Notes under the pieces: model-generated | Database searches by the model: none | The model's input: only the letters and a program-made list of their open reading frames with translations | Told to the model about the DNA's origin: nothing | DNA from: Molossus alvarezi | Taxonomy: Eukaryota > Chordata > Mammalia > Chiroptera > Molossidae | NCBI GenBank assembly: GCA_037176705.1 | Contig: CM073885.1 | Coordinates: 219,740,290 to 219,804,289, forward strand | Direction: 5' to 3' | DNA length: 64,000 nucleotides | Program-made: the position numbers and the translations under genes | Part shown: positions 1 through 11,590 of the stretch, in pieces | How positions within the stretch are numbered: position 1 is the first letter of the stretch | Layout of the letters: the number at the start of each line of letters is the position of its first letter

Positions 1-193
1 ATCAAAAGACAACCACTGTCTGCCCCTTGTCGACGTGGCAGCCCATACAACATTTTAAGCCATACTTAATCTCAAGTGACATCACCAAATTACAGGATAG
101 AAGACTCCAGTCTCTGTCCCCTAACAAAGATCAACAATTATTCAGTTATCCATGAACAGAAACGGCTCTGGGAAAGTTTTGGAGTCCACTTAC
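1..193. other. Unassigned low-copy sequence
   Basis: No repeat, reading frame or RNA gene is recognised here. It runs up to the target-site duplication of the first SINE. Confidence 0.4.
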
Positions 194-208
194 GAAACTA
201 GCAATACA

Positions 209-685
209 ACCTGGCTAGTGTGGCTCAGTGGTTGAGCATTGACCTATGCACCAAGAGGTCGCTGGTTCGATTCCCAGTCAGGGCGCGTGCCCAGGTTGTG
301 GGCCAACTCCCTAGTGGGGGGAATGCAGGAGGAAGCCAATCTATGTTCTCTCTCGTTGATGTTTCTTTTTTGTTTTATCCTCACCCGAGGACATTTTTTT
401 TTTTCATTCATCTTCAGATAGAGTGGGGGAGAGAGAGAGAGAGAGAAACATCGACATGAGAGAGACACATAGACTGGTTGCCACCCACTTGACCCCAACC
501 GGGGCTGGGACGAACTGCAACCGAGGTACGTGCCCTTAGCAGGAACTGAACCCAGGTCTCTCTGGTCTGCAGGCTGACACTCTAACCGCTGAGCCAAACC
601 GGCCAGGGCTCTCATCGATGTTTCTATCTCTCTTTCCCTCTCCCTTCCTCTCTCTCTAAAATCAATAAAGAAAAAAAAATTTTAA
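209..685 (+). mobile_element. Ves-type tRNA-derived SINE, split by a second SINE
   Basis: The tRNA-like head reads TGGCTCAGTGG (A box) and GGTTCGATTCC (B box). It is followed by the 'agtcagggcgcgtgccc' block, a pyrimidine-rich stretch and an 'aaaatcaataaag' tail. The duplication GAAACTAGCAATACA flanks it at 194-208 and 686-700. A VES copy in the opposite direction (367-609) interrupts its 3' third. It is a non-coding retroposon. Confidence 0.9.
367..609 (-). mobile_element. VES SINE nested in the Ves-type SINE
   Basis: On the minus strand it begins GCCCTGGCCGGTTTGGCTCA and ends in the typical 'ggtgaggataaaa' tail. The target sequence is duplicated at 351-366 and 610-625, with two mismatches. 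It therefore inserted after the host SINE. Confidence 0.9.
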
Positions 686-700
686 GAAACTAGCAATACA

Positions 701-1129
701 GTAGAACAAAAATCCTGAGAAAAACCACACAAAATGAAAAGGATGACTATCATCCCATCTCCCAAGCAGGTATTGTCAGTGCTAACAGGAAATTCATCCA
801 GAAAGAGCTCCTCATGCCAGGAAAGGAAAGCAGGGTGAGCAACCAGCTTCTCCGGCCTGTAGGGCACTGCATGAATGTCCACCCACTCACAGACCAACTG
901 TAGAAATGGCTAGGAAAATAGGGGTGCCAATGGCAGCCATGCACCCAGTCTCCAGTGACCTGCTCTGCCAACAAACCCAGCTGACTTCACTGCTGAGAAA
1001 CTAGGGGCCAGCATCCGCTGCAGACCCCTGTAGAGTCCACCCTCTTTAGCCCCACAGGTATTCTCGTTTGCTGACACTCGCCATCTGAGCCCCTCCCTGC
1101 TCCTCCTGCTCCCCAGCCAGGATACACAA
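701..1129. other. Unassigned sequence
   Basis: No gene or repeat family is recognised. Reading frames here are short and show no familiar domain. Confidence 0.35.
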
Positions 1130-1200
1130 AACAGGGTGTAATTCACCATGCAAAAGGAAATTGTCATTTTCAACAACATGAGCATTATGTTAACTACTTA
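1130..1200 (+). repeat. Old L1 3' fragment
   Basis: The segment around 'aaaaggaaattgtcattttc' and 'aacaacatgagcattatg' resembles the better preserved old L1 end at 9880-9945 in this window. It is a short, degraded relic. Confidence 0.5.
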
Positions 1201-2124
1201 ACTCGAGTATAGAGGTTAAATAACAAAAGTATTAAAGATAGCAATAGCTTCAACAATTTGTTAATGGAAAAATTATTGGGATTCCAAAATGGCGGCGGAG
1301 TGAATGGAAGCTACACAGACCGTCTCCCAGGACCAAACTGGAATTACAACTAAAACACAAACAAATCGACGGGAAAAAAACAACAGAAAAGCAGCTTGCG
1401 AGGATCATATAACCAGGGACACTGAGACGATCTGGGTAGGATTACGGAGGCCCGAGATGGGGGCTGGGAGCCCATAGAGAGCAGCGGCCTTAGCTGTGAG
1501 CATCGCCCTTGGGTTAAACTCCCAAGCGGCTCCACAGCGCAGAGCCAGGACAGAAGCTAAAATAGCCACAGCCACTCACCTTGGGCTCCAGCAGAGAGAG
1601 GGCAGACTGGACTGAAACTGTGTGGGGACACTTGGGATTTGGAAGGGGCTCAGAGCGTTTGTTGAGTTCCAGCCACGCAGGACTGTGGCCATACTGCTCC
1701 TTCCCAGGGCTCTGGGCAGAGGCAGCAGCCCCTCCCTTGGAGATCCAACCCCACCCTGTGCGCCATTGAAATGCAAATTGAGGCTTACTAACAACGAGCA
1801 TCTGCCCCACCCTTGGGAAATCCCCTTACTCTGAGCACCTGAGGAAGTTTTTCACTCAACTGACAACCCAAAACTCTTTAAGTAATCTCTATTGCTAGCC
1901 TCCAGGCAAAAAGCTAGAGGATAACTGTACCATTCCCTGGGCTAATAACTCTTAAACGGGAAAGTAAGACTTGACAGTGGTGTTTAACATGTATTCTACC
2001 TCGCTCATCTAAACACAGAAGAGGGAGCCACAAATACCAGAACACCAACACCCACAGGGAAAACTTGGCAGGCTCCAAAGCCCACTGTGATAGCCAAAAA
2101 GGTGAAACACAGAAACAAAAGCCA

Positions 2125-2968
2125 AATGAAAGAATAAGAGACCTCTACCAAAGATGAGATAAATAGGGAGAAGTTAGGCAAGTTAACAGAGCTAGAATTC
2201 AGAGCCATGATCTTGAGGAAGCTCAACAGCATGTGTAAGGACATAGAAAGGGTGAAAATCAACCAATTGGAAATTAAAAACCACCAAGAAGAAATGAAGA
2301 ATGACATATCAAAAATAAAAAACACATTGGAAGGTCTAAACAGCAGACTAGAGGAAGCGAATTAGAAGACAGGGTAGAAAAAATCAACCATGAGAAAATC
2401 AAAAGGAAAAAACAATTAAAAAACAGGAAGACAGCTTAAGAGAACTGTGGGAAAACAGAAAATGTAATAATATTTGCATCATAAGAGTCCCTGAAGAAAA
2501 AGAAAATGAGCAAGGGTTAGAGAATATATGTGAACAAATAGTGACAGAAAACTTCCCTAATTTGGTGAAAGCAGAAGGCATTCAAGCTCAAGAAGCACAG
2601 AGAGCCCCAAGTAAGAAGAACCCAAACAGGCCCACACCAAGACACATAGTAATCAAAATGACAAAAATTCAAGACAAAGAGAGGATCCTAAAAGCAGCAA
2701 GGGAGAAGCAACAGGTTACCTACAAAGAAAACCCCATAAGGCTCTCAGCTGACTTCTCAACAGAAACACTACAGGCCAGAAGGTAATGGCATGAGGTAAT
2801 CAAGGTCATGAAAAACAAGGATCTGAATCCAAGACTACTTTACCCAGCAAGGCTATCATTCAAAACAGAAGGTCAAATAAAGAGCTTCCCAGACAAAAAA
2901 AAAAAGGCTACGGGAATACATTAGCACCAAACCAGCACTGCAAGAAAAGTTAAAAGGATTGCTGTAAT
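2125..2968 (+). pseudogene. L1 ORF1 (RNA-binding protein) pseudogene
   Basis: ORF1p is the trimeric coiled-coil RNA-binding chaperone of the L1 particle. Here the N-terminal coiled-coil part (TELEFRAMILRKLNSM, then KINQLEIKNHQEEMKNDIS) is readable but broken by stops at about 2130 and 2360-2460. The C-terminal half, with the RNA-binding region (PRHIVIKMTKIQDKERILKA), is open at 2541-2786. A stop just after ETLQARR truncates it before the normal end at about 2968. The matching N-terminal part is better kept in the antisense L1 at 36.2-37.1 kb. This copy is dead. Confidence 0.85.
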
Positions 2969-3012
2969 TAACAGAAAAAATAGGAAGAAAAATATAACCA
3001 AACTAAACAAAA

Positions 3013-6000
3013 ATGGCAATAAATAAGTACATATCAATAATCACCTTAAATGTAAATGGACTGAATGCTCCAATAAAAAGACACAGAGTAGCTGATTGGA
3101 TAAGAAAGCATGACTCATCTATATGTTGTTTACATGAGACCCACCTCACAACAAAAGACTCACATAGGTTGAAAGTGAAGGGATGGAAAAAAAAATATTC
3201 CAAGCAAATGGAAAGCAAAAAAAGCTGGGGTAGCAATACTCAGATCTGATAAAATAGATTTCAAAATGAAGGCCATACCTAGAGACAAAGAAGGCCACTA
3301 CATAATATTGAAAGAATCTATCCAACAGGAAGATATAACCTTGATAAACATATATGTACCTAATAAAGAAGCAGCAAAATATATTAAAAATCTTCTGGAG
3401 GACTTCCAAGGAGAAATCGATAGCAATACAATCATAACAGGGGACTTCAACACCCCTTGACACTACTGGATAAATCCTCTCAACAAAAAATTAACGAGGA
3501 AACACAGACTCTAAATAAAGCACTAGATCAAATGGATTTAATAGATATCTACCCCAGAGAATTACACCCCAAAACTACAGAATTCACATTCTTCTCAAGT
3601 ACACATGGCACATTCTCAAAGACAGACCACGTGATAGGACACAAACTAAATCTCTACAAGTTCAAGATTGAAATCATATCAAGCATCTTCTCAGATCACA
3701 ATGGCATGAAACTAGAAATCAATTGCAACAAGAACATGCAAAGATATTTCAACACATGGAGGCTAAATAGCATGTTATTAAACAATGAGTGGGTTACGAT
3801 GGAGATCAAGGAAGAAATTAAAAACTTTCTGGAAATCAATGAAAATGAACACACAACAACACAAAATCTATGGGATGCAGCAAAAGCGGTTCTGAGAGGG
3901 AAGTTCATAGCACTACAGGCCTACCTTAATGAACAAGAAAATTTCTAATTTTCTAACCTCACAACTTAAAGAACTAGAAAGCAAACAAAAAGAAAACCCC
4001 AGAGCAAGTAGAAGGAAGGAAATAGTAAAGATCAGAGCAGAAATAAATGACATAAAGACCAAAAAAACAATTCGAAGGATCAATGAAACAAAGAGCTGAT
4101 TTTTCGAAACGATAAACAAGATTGATGGACCCTTAGCTAGACTCACCAAGAAACATACCCAAATACAGATAATCAGAAATGAAAGAGGAGAAGTAACAAC
4201 CAACACCACAGAAATACAAAAGATCGTTAACAGCTACTATGAACAATTATTTGGCAACAAATTCAACAATCTAAGCGAAATGGACAAATTTCTAGAAACA
4301 CAGTCTCCAAAAACTGGACCAGACTTGAACAGACCAATAACAACTAAGGAAATTGAAGAGGTAATCAAGACTCTCTCAGCAAACAAAAACCCAGGCCCAG
4401 ATGGCTTTATGGGGGAGTTTTACCGAACATTCAAAAAAGAACTAACACCTATTCTCCTCAAACTGTTTCAGATAATTCAAGAAGAAGGAAGACTTCCAAA
4501 CTCGTTTTATGAGGCCAGCATAATTCTAATTCCAAAACCAGAAAAAGACACTACGAAGAAAGAAAACTACAGGCCAATAGCCCTGATGAACATACACACC
4601 AAAATCCTGAACAAAATACTAGCAAATCGGATCCAGCAATACATCAAAAAAATTATTCACCATGACCAAGTGGGATTCATCCCAGGGATGCAAGGCTGGT
4701 ACAATATTTGTAAGTCAATAAATGTGATACACCACATAAATAAAATGAAGAATAAAAACTACATGATCATATCAATAGATGCTGAAAAAGCGTTTGACAA
4801 AATCCAGCACCCATTTCTGATAAAAATGCTCAGCAATGTGGGAATAGAGGGATCATATCTCGACATAATAAAGGCTATATATAAAAGACCTACAGCCAAC
4901 ATCATGCTCAATGGGCAGAAACTAAAAACACTTTCCTTAAGAACAGGAACAAGACAGGGATGCCCACTTTCACCACTCTTATTTAACATAGTACTGGAAG
5001 TCTTAGCCACAGCAATCAGGCAGGAAGAAAAAATAAAAGGGATCCAAATTTCAAAGGAGGAAGTGAACCTGTCATTATTCGCAGATGACATGATACTATA
5101 CATAGAAAACCCTAAAGACTCCATCAAAAATCTACTAGACTTAATAAATGAATTGGGCAAAGTAGCAGGATACAAAATTAACGGCAAGAAATCGATGGCA
5201 TTCTTAAACACCAATGATGAAGTCACAGAAAGAGAAACTAAAAAAACAATCCCATTTACCATCGCAGCAAAAAAATTAAGATACCTAGGAATAAACTTAA
5301 CCAAAGAAGTAAAGGACCTATTTGCAGAAAACTACAGAACATTGAAAAAAGAAATTGAGGAAGATATAAAAAAGTGGAAGCACATGCCTTGTTCATGGAT
5401 TGGAAGAATTAACATCATTAAAATGTCCATATTACCCAAAGCAATCTATAGATTCAATGTAATCCCCATCAAAATACCAATGACATATTTCACAGAACTA
5501 AAATAAATACTTCCAAAGTTCATAGAGAACCAAAAAAGACTGCAAATAGAAACAGCAATCTTGAAAAAGAAGGACAAAGCAGGTGGGATCACAATACCAG
5601 ATATAAGCTTATACTACAAAGCTACTGTAATCAAAACAGCCTGGTACTGGCACAAGAATAGGCATATAGACCAGTGGAACAAGATAGAAAACCCAGAAAT
5701 GGACCCAAGGCAATAGGCTTAATTAATATTTGACAGAGGTAGCAAGAGCATACAGTGGAGTAAAGACAGCCTCTTTAATAAATGGTGTTGGGAAAATTGG
5801 ACAGCTCCATGCAAAAAAAATGAAACTAGACCATCAACTTATACCATACATAAAAATAAACTCAAAATGGATAAAAGACTTATATGACCTGTGAATCCAT
5901 AAAATTTCTAGAAGAAAATGTAGGCAACAAAATTGCGGACATCGTACGCAGCAGAATTTTCACTGATACATCACCTAAGGCAACAGAAACAAAGGAAAAA

Positions 6001-6877
6001 TGAACACATGGGACTACATCAAACTAAAAATCTTCTGCACAGCAAAAGAAACAAACATCAAAATAAAAAGGCAACCCAGTGTATGGGAGAACATCATTGC
6101 CAATGATTCATCAGATAAAGGGTTAGTTTCCAAATGGAAAGGCAACCCACTGTATGGGAGAACATCATTGCCAATGATACATCAGATAAGGGGTTAGTTT
6201 CCAAAATATACAGAGTACTCATACAACTCAACAAAAGGAAGACAAAGAAGCTAATTAAAAAATAGGCAGAGGAGCTGAATAGACACCTCTTCAAACAGGA
6301 CATACAAATGGCCAAGAGACATATGAAGAAATGCTCAACATCACTAATCATCAGAGAGATGCAAATTAAAACAACAATGAGGTATCACCTCACACCTGTC
6401 AGAATGGCCGCCATCAACAAATCCTCAAACAACAAGTGTTGGCGAGGGTGTGGAGAAAAGGGGACTCTAGTACACTGCTGGTGGGGATGCAGACTGGTGC
6501 AGCCACTATGGAAAACACTATGGTGTTACCTAAAAGGTTAAAAATTGAACTTCCATTTGACCCAGTGACTCCACTTCTAGGAATATACCCTAAGAAGCCT
6601 GAAACACCAATCAGAAAGAACATATGTACCCCCATGTTCATAGCAGTACTATTTACAATAGCTAAGATCTGGAAACAGCCCAAGTGTCCATCAGTAGACG
6701 AATGGCTAAAAAAAGCAGTGGTACATATACACAATGGAGTACTATGCAGCTGTAAGAAAGAAAGATCTCTTATCCTTTGAGACGACATGGAGGGACCTGG
6801 AGAGTATTATCCTAAGTAAAACAAGCCAAGCAGAAAAAGACAAATACCACATGATCTCACTTATTTGTGGAATATAA
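3013..6877 (+). pseudogene. L1 ORF2 (endonuclease/reverse transcriptase) pseudogene
   Basis: ORF2p nicks target DNA and reverse-transcribes L1 RNA. It opens with MAINKYISIITLNVNGLNAP, the start of the apurinic-like endonuclease, at 3013. Endonuclease pieces lie in several frames to about 3950. A TGA at 4097-4099 interrupts the linker. The reverse-transcriptase core is open at 4280-5506, with NYRPIALMN and the catalytic FADD at 5078-5089. After a TAA at about 5504 the C-terminal part is fragmented, and the 71-bp duplication at 6071-6212 shifts the frame. The Cys-rich tail motif ([10 protein letters not shown]) is still visible near 6440-6480. The copy is not functional. Confidence 0.9.
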
Positions 6878-7076
6878 TGAAGATAACAGTCTGAGGAATA
6901 GGGTAGACCTACTTTCATGTTTGAAAGTAGGGTACAGACTGACAATCCCCAGAAGAGGGGGTGGAGGGGGGAGGGAAGAGATAAACTACAGAACTTATTT
7001 GTGGGGGTGATGGGGAGAAGGGTGTCAAGGGGGTAAAAAAGGAGAAACATCTGTAACAAAAATAAAATTTAAGAAC

Positions 7077-7185
7077 ATTTTGTTAATGAATATACACTAC
7101 AAAAAGATGTAAATGGTGACATCAACAACATAAGGGGGAATAAAAAATTTTTTGTATGATCAAAGTTGTTATCAGAATAAAATCG

Positions 7186-7223
<38 letters not shown>

Positions 7224-7310
7224 TTTTCTGTAAGCTTTGGGGAACCACAAAGCAAAAATCTACAATAGTTTCACACTTGATAAAGAGAAGGGAATCAAAA
7301 CATTCCATTA
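7077..7310. repeat. Spacer with (TG)n microsatellite
   Basis: A TG dinucleotide run of 18 units lies at 7187-7222. The flanks are AT-rich and not recognised. Confidence 0.75.
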
Positions 7311-7500
7311 TCAAAAAATTATCAATTCACAAAGGAAGACAGCATGAAAGGAAAAAAAAGGAAAATGAAACTGTGATACAACCTGAAAACAATGAGATGG
7401 CATTAGTAATTTCTTACCTATCAAAATAACTCTAAATGTTAATGGGTTAAATTCTCCGATCAAAGGCAGAGTAACTAGATGGATTAAAAAACAAGACCCA
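7311..7500 (+). repeat. Old L1 ORF2 5' region, left piece
   Basis: It translates in part to an ORF2 start-like region (ALVISYLSK, then a relic of LNVNGLN). It ends at ...AAAAAACAAGACCCA. The same 15 bases restart at 8786-8800, where the L1 continues, so the block in between is a later insertion. Confidence 0.6.
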
Positions 7501-7714
7501 TTTTTATTTTTGTTAATTTTTGGAGAGAGAGGAAGTGAGAGAGAAAGAGAAAGAAAGATCAATGTAAGGGGGGAACATGGATCGGTTGCCTCCTACACAC
7601 CCACTACCGGGTATTGAGCCCACAACCCGGGCATGTGTCCTGACCAGGAATCAAACCAGCAACCTTTTGGTGAACAGGACAGTGCCCAATCAACTGAGCC
7701 ACACCAGCTAGGGC
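7501..7714 (-). mobile_element. Ves-type SINE, diverged
   Basis: On the minus strand it reads from GCCCTAGCTGGTGTGGCTCA at 7714 down to an A-rich tail at 7501. A-box and B-box positions are recognisable but mutated. No private target-site duplication was found. Confidence 0.8.
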
Positions 7715-8344
7715 AGAAGTCAGGGCTTTAGATGGTGACATAAAAATGTCAAAAGAGCTAATGTCCTTGATGATGTCATGGGACTATCAGAGTAGCTCAA
7801 GACTCCATATATCTAGGTTTATTTACAGAAAAGAATGAACCCTTATGTGTTTAAGCTTCTGTTATTTTGCATTTTCTATTATTTCTATTATTCGTAAGTA
7901 AAGAGACAAGGACCATATTTCTTCCATAGAGGCTAAAAGTATTCTCTTTTTTCCTAAAAATAAGGGTACAGGAAATCTAATATTTATATGATATCTCTCA
8001 GTACTATTCAATATACTAAAAAATAAGCAGATGGGAAAGGATAACTATATCATTCTTCCTAGAACTGTTCCATATTACTGCTTTGAGAGATCATCCCTCA
8101 GTACAACCATAAAACAATGCAATTCAAATAACTTTAACATAAATCATATTGGGAATAACTGATTTTCCCCCCAGAACTCTTTGATTCCCACTACCTGGGG
8201 AGTCCTTATCAAGTTTCAACTGAAGTCTGACCAAAAAGTGTTACCTCTATGGTGATCTAACCGATCAATTTTATTTTCATTCAATAGACTTTTAACATCA
8301 AAATATCAAGTCTTAACCCACACTGACAATCTACTTTACAACTA
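7715..8344. other. Unassigned sequence within a composite insertion
   Basis: AT-rich, with no recognised gene or repeat. It lies between the SINE and an old L1 3' end, all inside the interval bounded by the repeated AAAAAACAAGACCCA. Confidence 0.35.
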
Positions 8345-8785
8345 CAAGAATGACTATAATTCTTTTTAAAGGGAAAATAGTGTCGGTGAGGATGTGGAGA
8401 AAACAGAACCTTCACACATTGCCGGAGGGAATGTAAAACTGCGCAGCCACTGTGAAAAGTCTGGCGGTTCCTCAGAAAGATGAACACAGACTGCCACTGA
8501 CCCAGAAAGTCCACTCCTAGACACAGATCTGAAAGAACTGGAAGCAGAGATGATTAAAACAGATACTTGTAGATCAGTGTTTATTGTAGCATTACTCACA
8601 ATAGCCAAAAGGAAGAAATAACCCAAGTATCCATCATGTATCCATCAGCAGAAGAATGGAAAAGCAAAGTGCAGTATATGAATACAATGGAATACTACTC
8701 AGCCATAAGAAGGATGCAATGCTGATACATGTAACAACACATACAAATCTTGAAAATGTTATGAACATTTTCAAAAGAAAAGAAA
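8345..8785 (+). repeat. Old L1 3' end fragment
   Basis: It keeps the conserved L1 3' ORF2 landmarks 'gaggatgtggagaaaacag', 'attactcacaatagccaaaa' and 'atggaatactactcagccat', and ends in an A-rich tail at 8776-8790. Much more diverged than the L1 at 1.3-7.1 kb. Confidence 0.75.
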
Positions 8786-8946
8786 AAAAAACAAGACCCA
8801 ATTGGATGCTGCCTACAAGAAACTTCAGCTTTAAGGACACACAAAGGTTCAAAGTGAAGGGATAGCCAAGCATTCCATGCAAGTAGAAACCAAAGGAGAA
8901 CAGAGGCAGCTGTAGTCATCAGACAAAATAGCCTTTAAGCTAAAAT
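8786..8946 (+). repeat. Old L1 ORF2 5' region, right piece
   Basis: It continues the left piece at 7311-7500 into the endonuclease region. 'ttcaaagtgaagggatagcc' and 'cattccatgcaagtagaaac' correspond to the conserved RLKVKGWKKIF stretch. Confidence 0.6.
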
Positions 8947-8989
8947 CAGTAACAAAATTACCTCTTTTTGAAAAATGTTGCCATCTTTT

Positions 8990-9206
8990 TGTTTTTTTTT
9001 ATTGATTCTAGGGAGAAAGGAAGAGAGAGGGAGAGAAAGAGAAATAGTGATGAGAGAGAACATAGATTGGCTGCCTCCTGCATGCCTCCCACTGGGGATT
9101 TGGCCCACAACCTGGGCATGTGACCTGAACGGAAATGGAACCACTGACCTCTTGGTACATGGGTCAAATGGATCGATGTTCAACCACTGAGCCACACCGG
9201 CCAGGC
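8990..9206 (-). mobile_element. Ves-type SINE
   Basis: The head on the minus strand is TGCCTGGCCGGTGTGGCTCA. The duplication AAATGTTGCCATCTTTT flanks it at 8973-8989 and 9207-9223, without mismatch, so the insertion is well defined. Confidence 0.92.
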
Positions 9207-9344
9207 AAATGTTGCCATCTTTTAATGTTGGAAAGAGAATAGTTAAGTTGAAGTTAATGGAAGTACCAGAAGTATCAAATTATTTTGGTTCTGTCATGTT
9301 TTTCTATACTCAAATAGATTATTGTAAGATAATGCATTAAATGT

Positions 9345-10155
9345 AAACTCGTATTAACTTATAAATGGGCAGAAGAATTAAATAGACAATTCTTTTTTTC
9401 CAAAAAGACATCCAAACGGCCAACTGGTATATGGAAAGATGCTAAACGTTACTAATCATAGAAATGCAAATCAGAACCATAGTGAGGGATCACCTCACAC
9501 CTGTTAACAGGGTTGTCATCAAAAAGACAAAAAAAAAAAAATGCATTGGCAAGAACTTGAGAAAAGGGAGCACTCATGCACTGTTGGTGGGAATATAAAT
9601 TGGGAGAAAAGGGAGCACTCATGCACTGTTGGTGGGAATATAAATTGGTACATCACTATGGAAAACATCATGGAGATGCCTCAAAAAATTAAAAATAGAA
9701 TAATCTATGATCTAGCAATCCCATTTTGGGGGTTGAAAACAGGATCTCAAAGAGGTGTCTACCTACACTCCCAAGTGCATTGCAACATTATTCAAAATAG
9801 CTAAGACACGGAAAGGACCTACATGTCCATCAATAAATGAATGGATAAAACAGATGTGAGATACACACACACAAACAGGGTATTACTCACCATGGAAAAG
9901 GAAATTCTGTCATTTTCAACAACATGGATAAAACTTGAGAGCATTATGCTAAGTGAAATAAGAGAAAGACAAATACTGTATGATATCATAAATGAGGAAT
10001 CTTAAAAAGCCAAACTCATAGAAACAGAAAGTAGAGTAGTGGTTACCAGGGGATGAGGGAAATGGGAAGATGTTGGTCAAAAGGTACAAACTCTGGTTAC
10101 AAGATGAATAAGTTCGGAGGTTATAATGCATACATGGTGATTCTAGCTAATAAAT
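9345..10155 (+). repeat. Old L1 3' end fragment
   Basis: It covers the end of ORF2 and the 3'UTR. Landmarks are 'gaaatgcaaatcagaaccat', 'aatggataaaacagatgtg', 'agaaagacaaatactgtatg' and 'gtagtggttaccaggggatg'. It carries an exact 45-bp tandem duplication at 9559-9648. The 3'UTR type differs from the young L1s and looks like an old L1MA-like lineage. Confidence 0.8.
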
Positions 10156-11060
10156 GCGTAGTCGGCCAGTATCAATAGATTCAGTCTATCCAACTCTATT
10201 TTCTTTCCATTATACTCCCACACCCTTAGGATCCACTCCTACATACTTCCCATAGTAGGAGTTGGAAAAATTATGCAGTTATGTTTGTGTGTAGTATACC
10301 TCTTCATGGTCACCCTTTGGACCTCACCCTTTGGGAGCACCAGGGTCTTGAGCCTAGTTGGTCTGCACATTTAGTAAGCTAGAGAAGTAGCAGGGCTAGG
10401 GCCTAAGGAGAGTTAGCAGTGCTAGATTGGTGACTACCTCAAGCAGAGGAGCACCAGCCTCCTTAGGCAGGGCTGTGGAAGGACTACTACTGGCAAAGAA
10501 AAGTCAGCAGAATTTGGGGGTTTGATGTCCCCAGGCGGTTGGGATCTACCCAAAGGTCCCCATTCCAGTGTTTAGGACTCCATTCCTTATCAGTGCACTC
10601 ACTCCAACAGAAGACACACCATGAGGCTGGGAATTCTGTTTGCACCGGGATTTAACTACTCATACAAGGAGACTCTGGGTTGGGTTTTCAGGAGTCTGGG
10701 CGTTGCAGCCACAGCAGGTGAAGGTTTCTTTTAGGACATATGAAAGTTTTCAGGGTTTTTTTATACAAAGTTTTGGTTGGGAATTTGAATTCCTGACCTT
10801 ATTGTTTTCTTTTTTTCATTCTCCAGGGCAGTCAGAAGTATCTAGCCAACCCTGTAATACTCTCAATTTGACAAAAATGTGTTACAGTAGCAAATACATG
10901 CTCCCCCAGAACCTCACCCTGTATATGTAGTTGACTAGGAATGTTCAGAGGCACTAGTTAGACATTACTGGCGCTGGTTAGGCATGTTCGACACCCATAG
11001 GGAAGGCTGTCAGGAAGGGCAGGTGGAAACCCAGGTACAACTGAAACTCTGTCCACAGGT
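10156..11060. other. Unassigned sequence
   Basis: No gene, RNA or repeat family is recognised. The 96-codon frame at 10640-10930 has no known motif and does not look coding. Confidence 0.35.
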
Positions 11061-11334
11061 AGAATCCCTTCACCAGAGGAGTCTCAGTTCTGCTCGTAAG
11101 GCCTTTCAATTAATTGAATTAGGCTCATCAGATTGTCCAAAATAATGTCCCTTACTTAAAGATCAGACTATTGTAGCCTTGGCCGGTTTGGCTCAGCGGT
11201 TAGAGCGTCGGCCTGTGGTCCAGAGAGACCCGGGTTCGGTTCCCGCTAAGGGCATGTACCTCAGTTGCAGTTTGTCCCCAGCCCTGGTTGGGTCATGCAG
11301 GAGGCAGCCACTCGATGTGTCCCTTTCAGATCAA

Positions 11335-11388
<54 letters not shown>

Positions 11389-11590
11389 TCTCTCTCCCTC
11401 CCACTCTATCTGAACAAAAAAAAAAAAAAGGAAAAATGTCCTCAGGTGAAGATTAAAAAAAAAAAAATCAACCTATTGTAGATTTAATCACATCTGTAAG
11501 TTACCTTTACAACACCTAGATAAGTGTTGTATTGAATAACCTAGGATTGTTGTCTAGCCAGGTGAGCACATAAAAAATTACCATCATAGA
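11061..11590 (+). repeat. Ancient interspersed repeat interrupted by a VES
   Basis: Sequence on both sides of the VES (11061-11176 and 11473-11590) reads as one old element ending near 'gagcacataaaaaattacc'. I recognise the style of an ancient mammalian repeat but cannot name the family with confidence. Confidence 0.4.
11177..11472 (+). mobile_element. VES SINE with expanded (TC)n
   Basis: Head CCTTGGCCGGTTTGGCTCAG, B box GGTTCGGTTCC, tail 'aaaatgtcctcaggtgaag' plus poly-A. The duplication CTATTGTAG lies at 11168-11176 and 11473-11481. The internal TC tract (11339-11384) is longer than in sister copies. Confidence 0.93.

Larger units (their letters stand above)
1270..7076 (+). mobile_element. 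Near full-length L1 LINE, inactive
   Basis: The element starts with a G/C-rich 5'UTR (CCAAAATGGCGGCGG at about 1286), followed by ORF1, ORF2, a G-rich 3'UTR and 'aataaaattt'. An imperfect target-site duplication (ATTTGTTAATGGAA / ATTTTGTTAATGAA) is seen at about 1255 and 7076. Its 5' end matches the antisense copy at 31.8-37.9 kb. Both ORFs carry stops and frameshifts, and a 71-bp tandem duplication lies at 6071-6212. L1 elements retrotranspose by target-primed reverse transcription; this copy cannot encode the proteins. Confidence 0.93.

Noticed and set aside
209..300. tRNA genes at the SINE heads
   Set aside because: A and B boxes are present, but the sequences do not form a complete tRNA with acceptor stem and run on into SINE bodies.
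7187..7222. CRISPR-like or tandem repeat array
   Set aside because: It is a plain TG microsatellite. No spaced direct repeats of CRISPR type occur anywhere in the window.
11179..11481. Open frames across VES copies that begin like LAQRLERRPAV
   Set aside because: The same peptide recurs at every VES insertion (12053, 21024, 26876, 33673, 53496, 61008). It is the SINE head translated, not a gene family.
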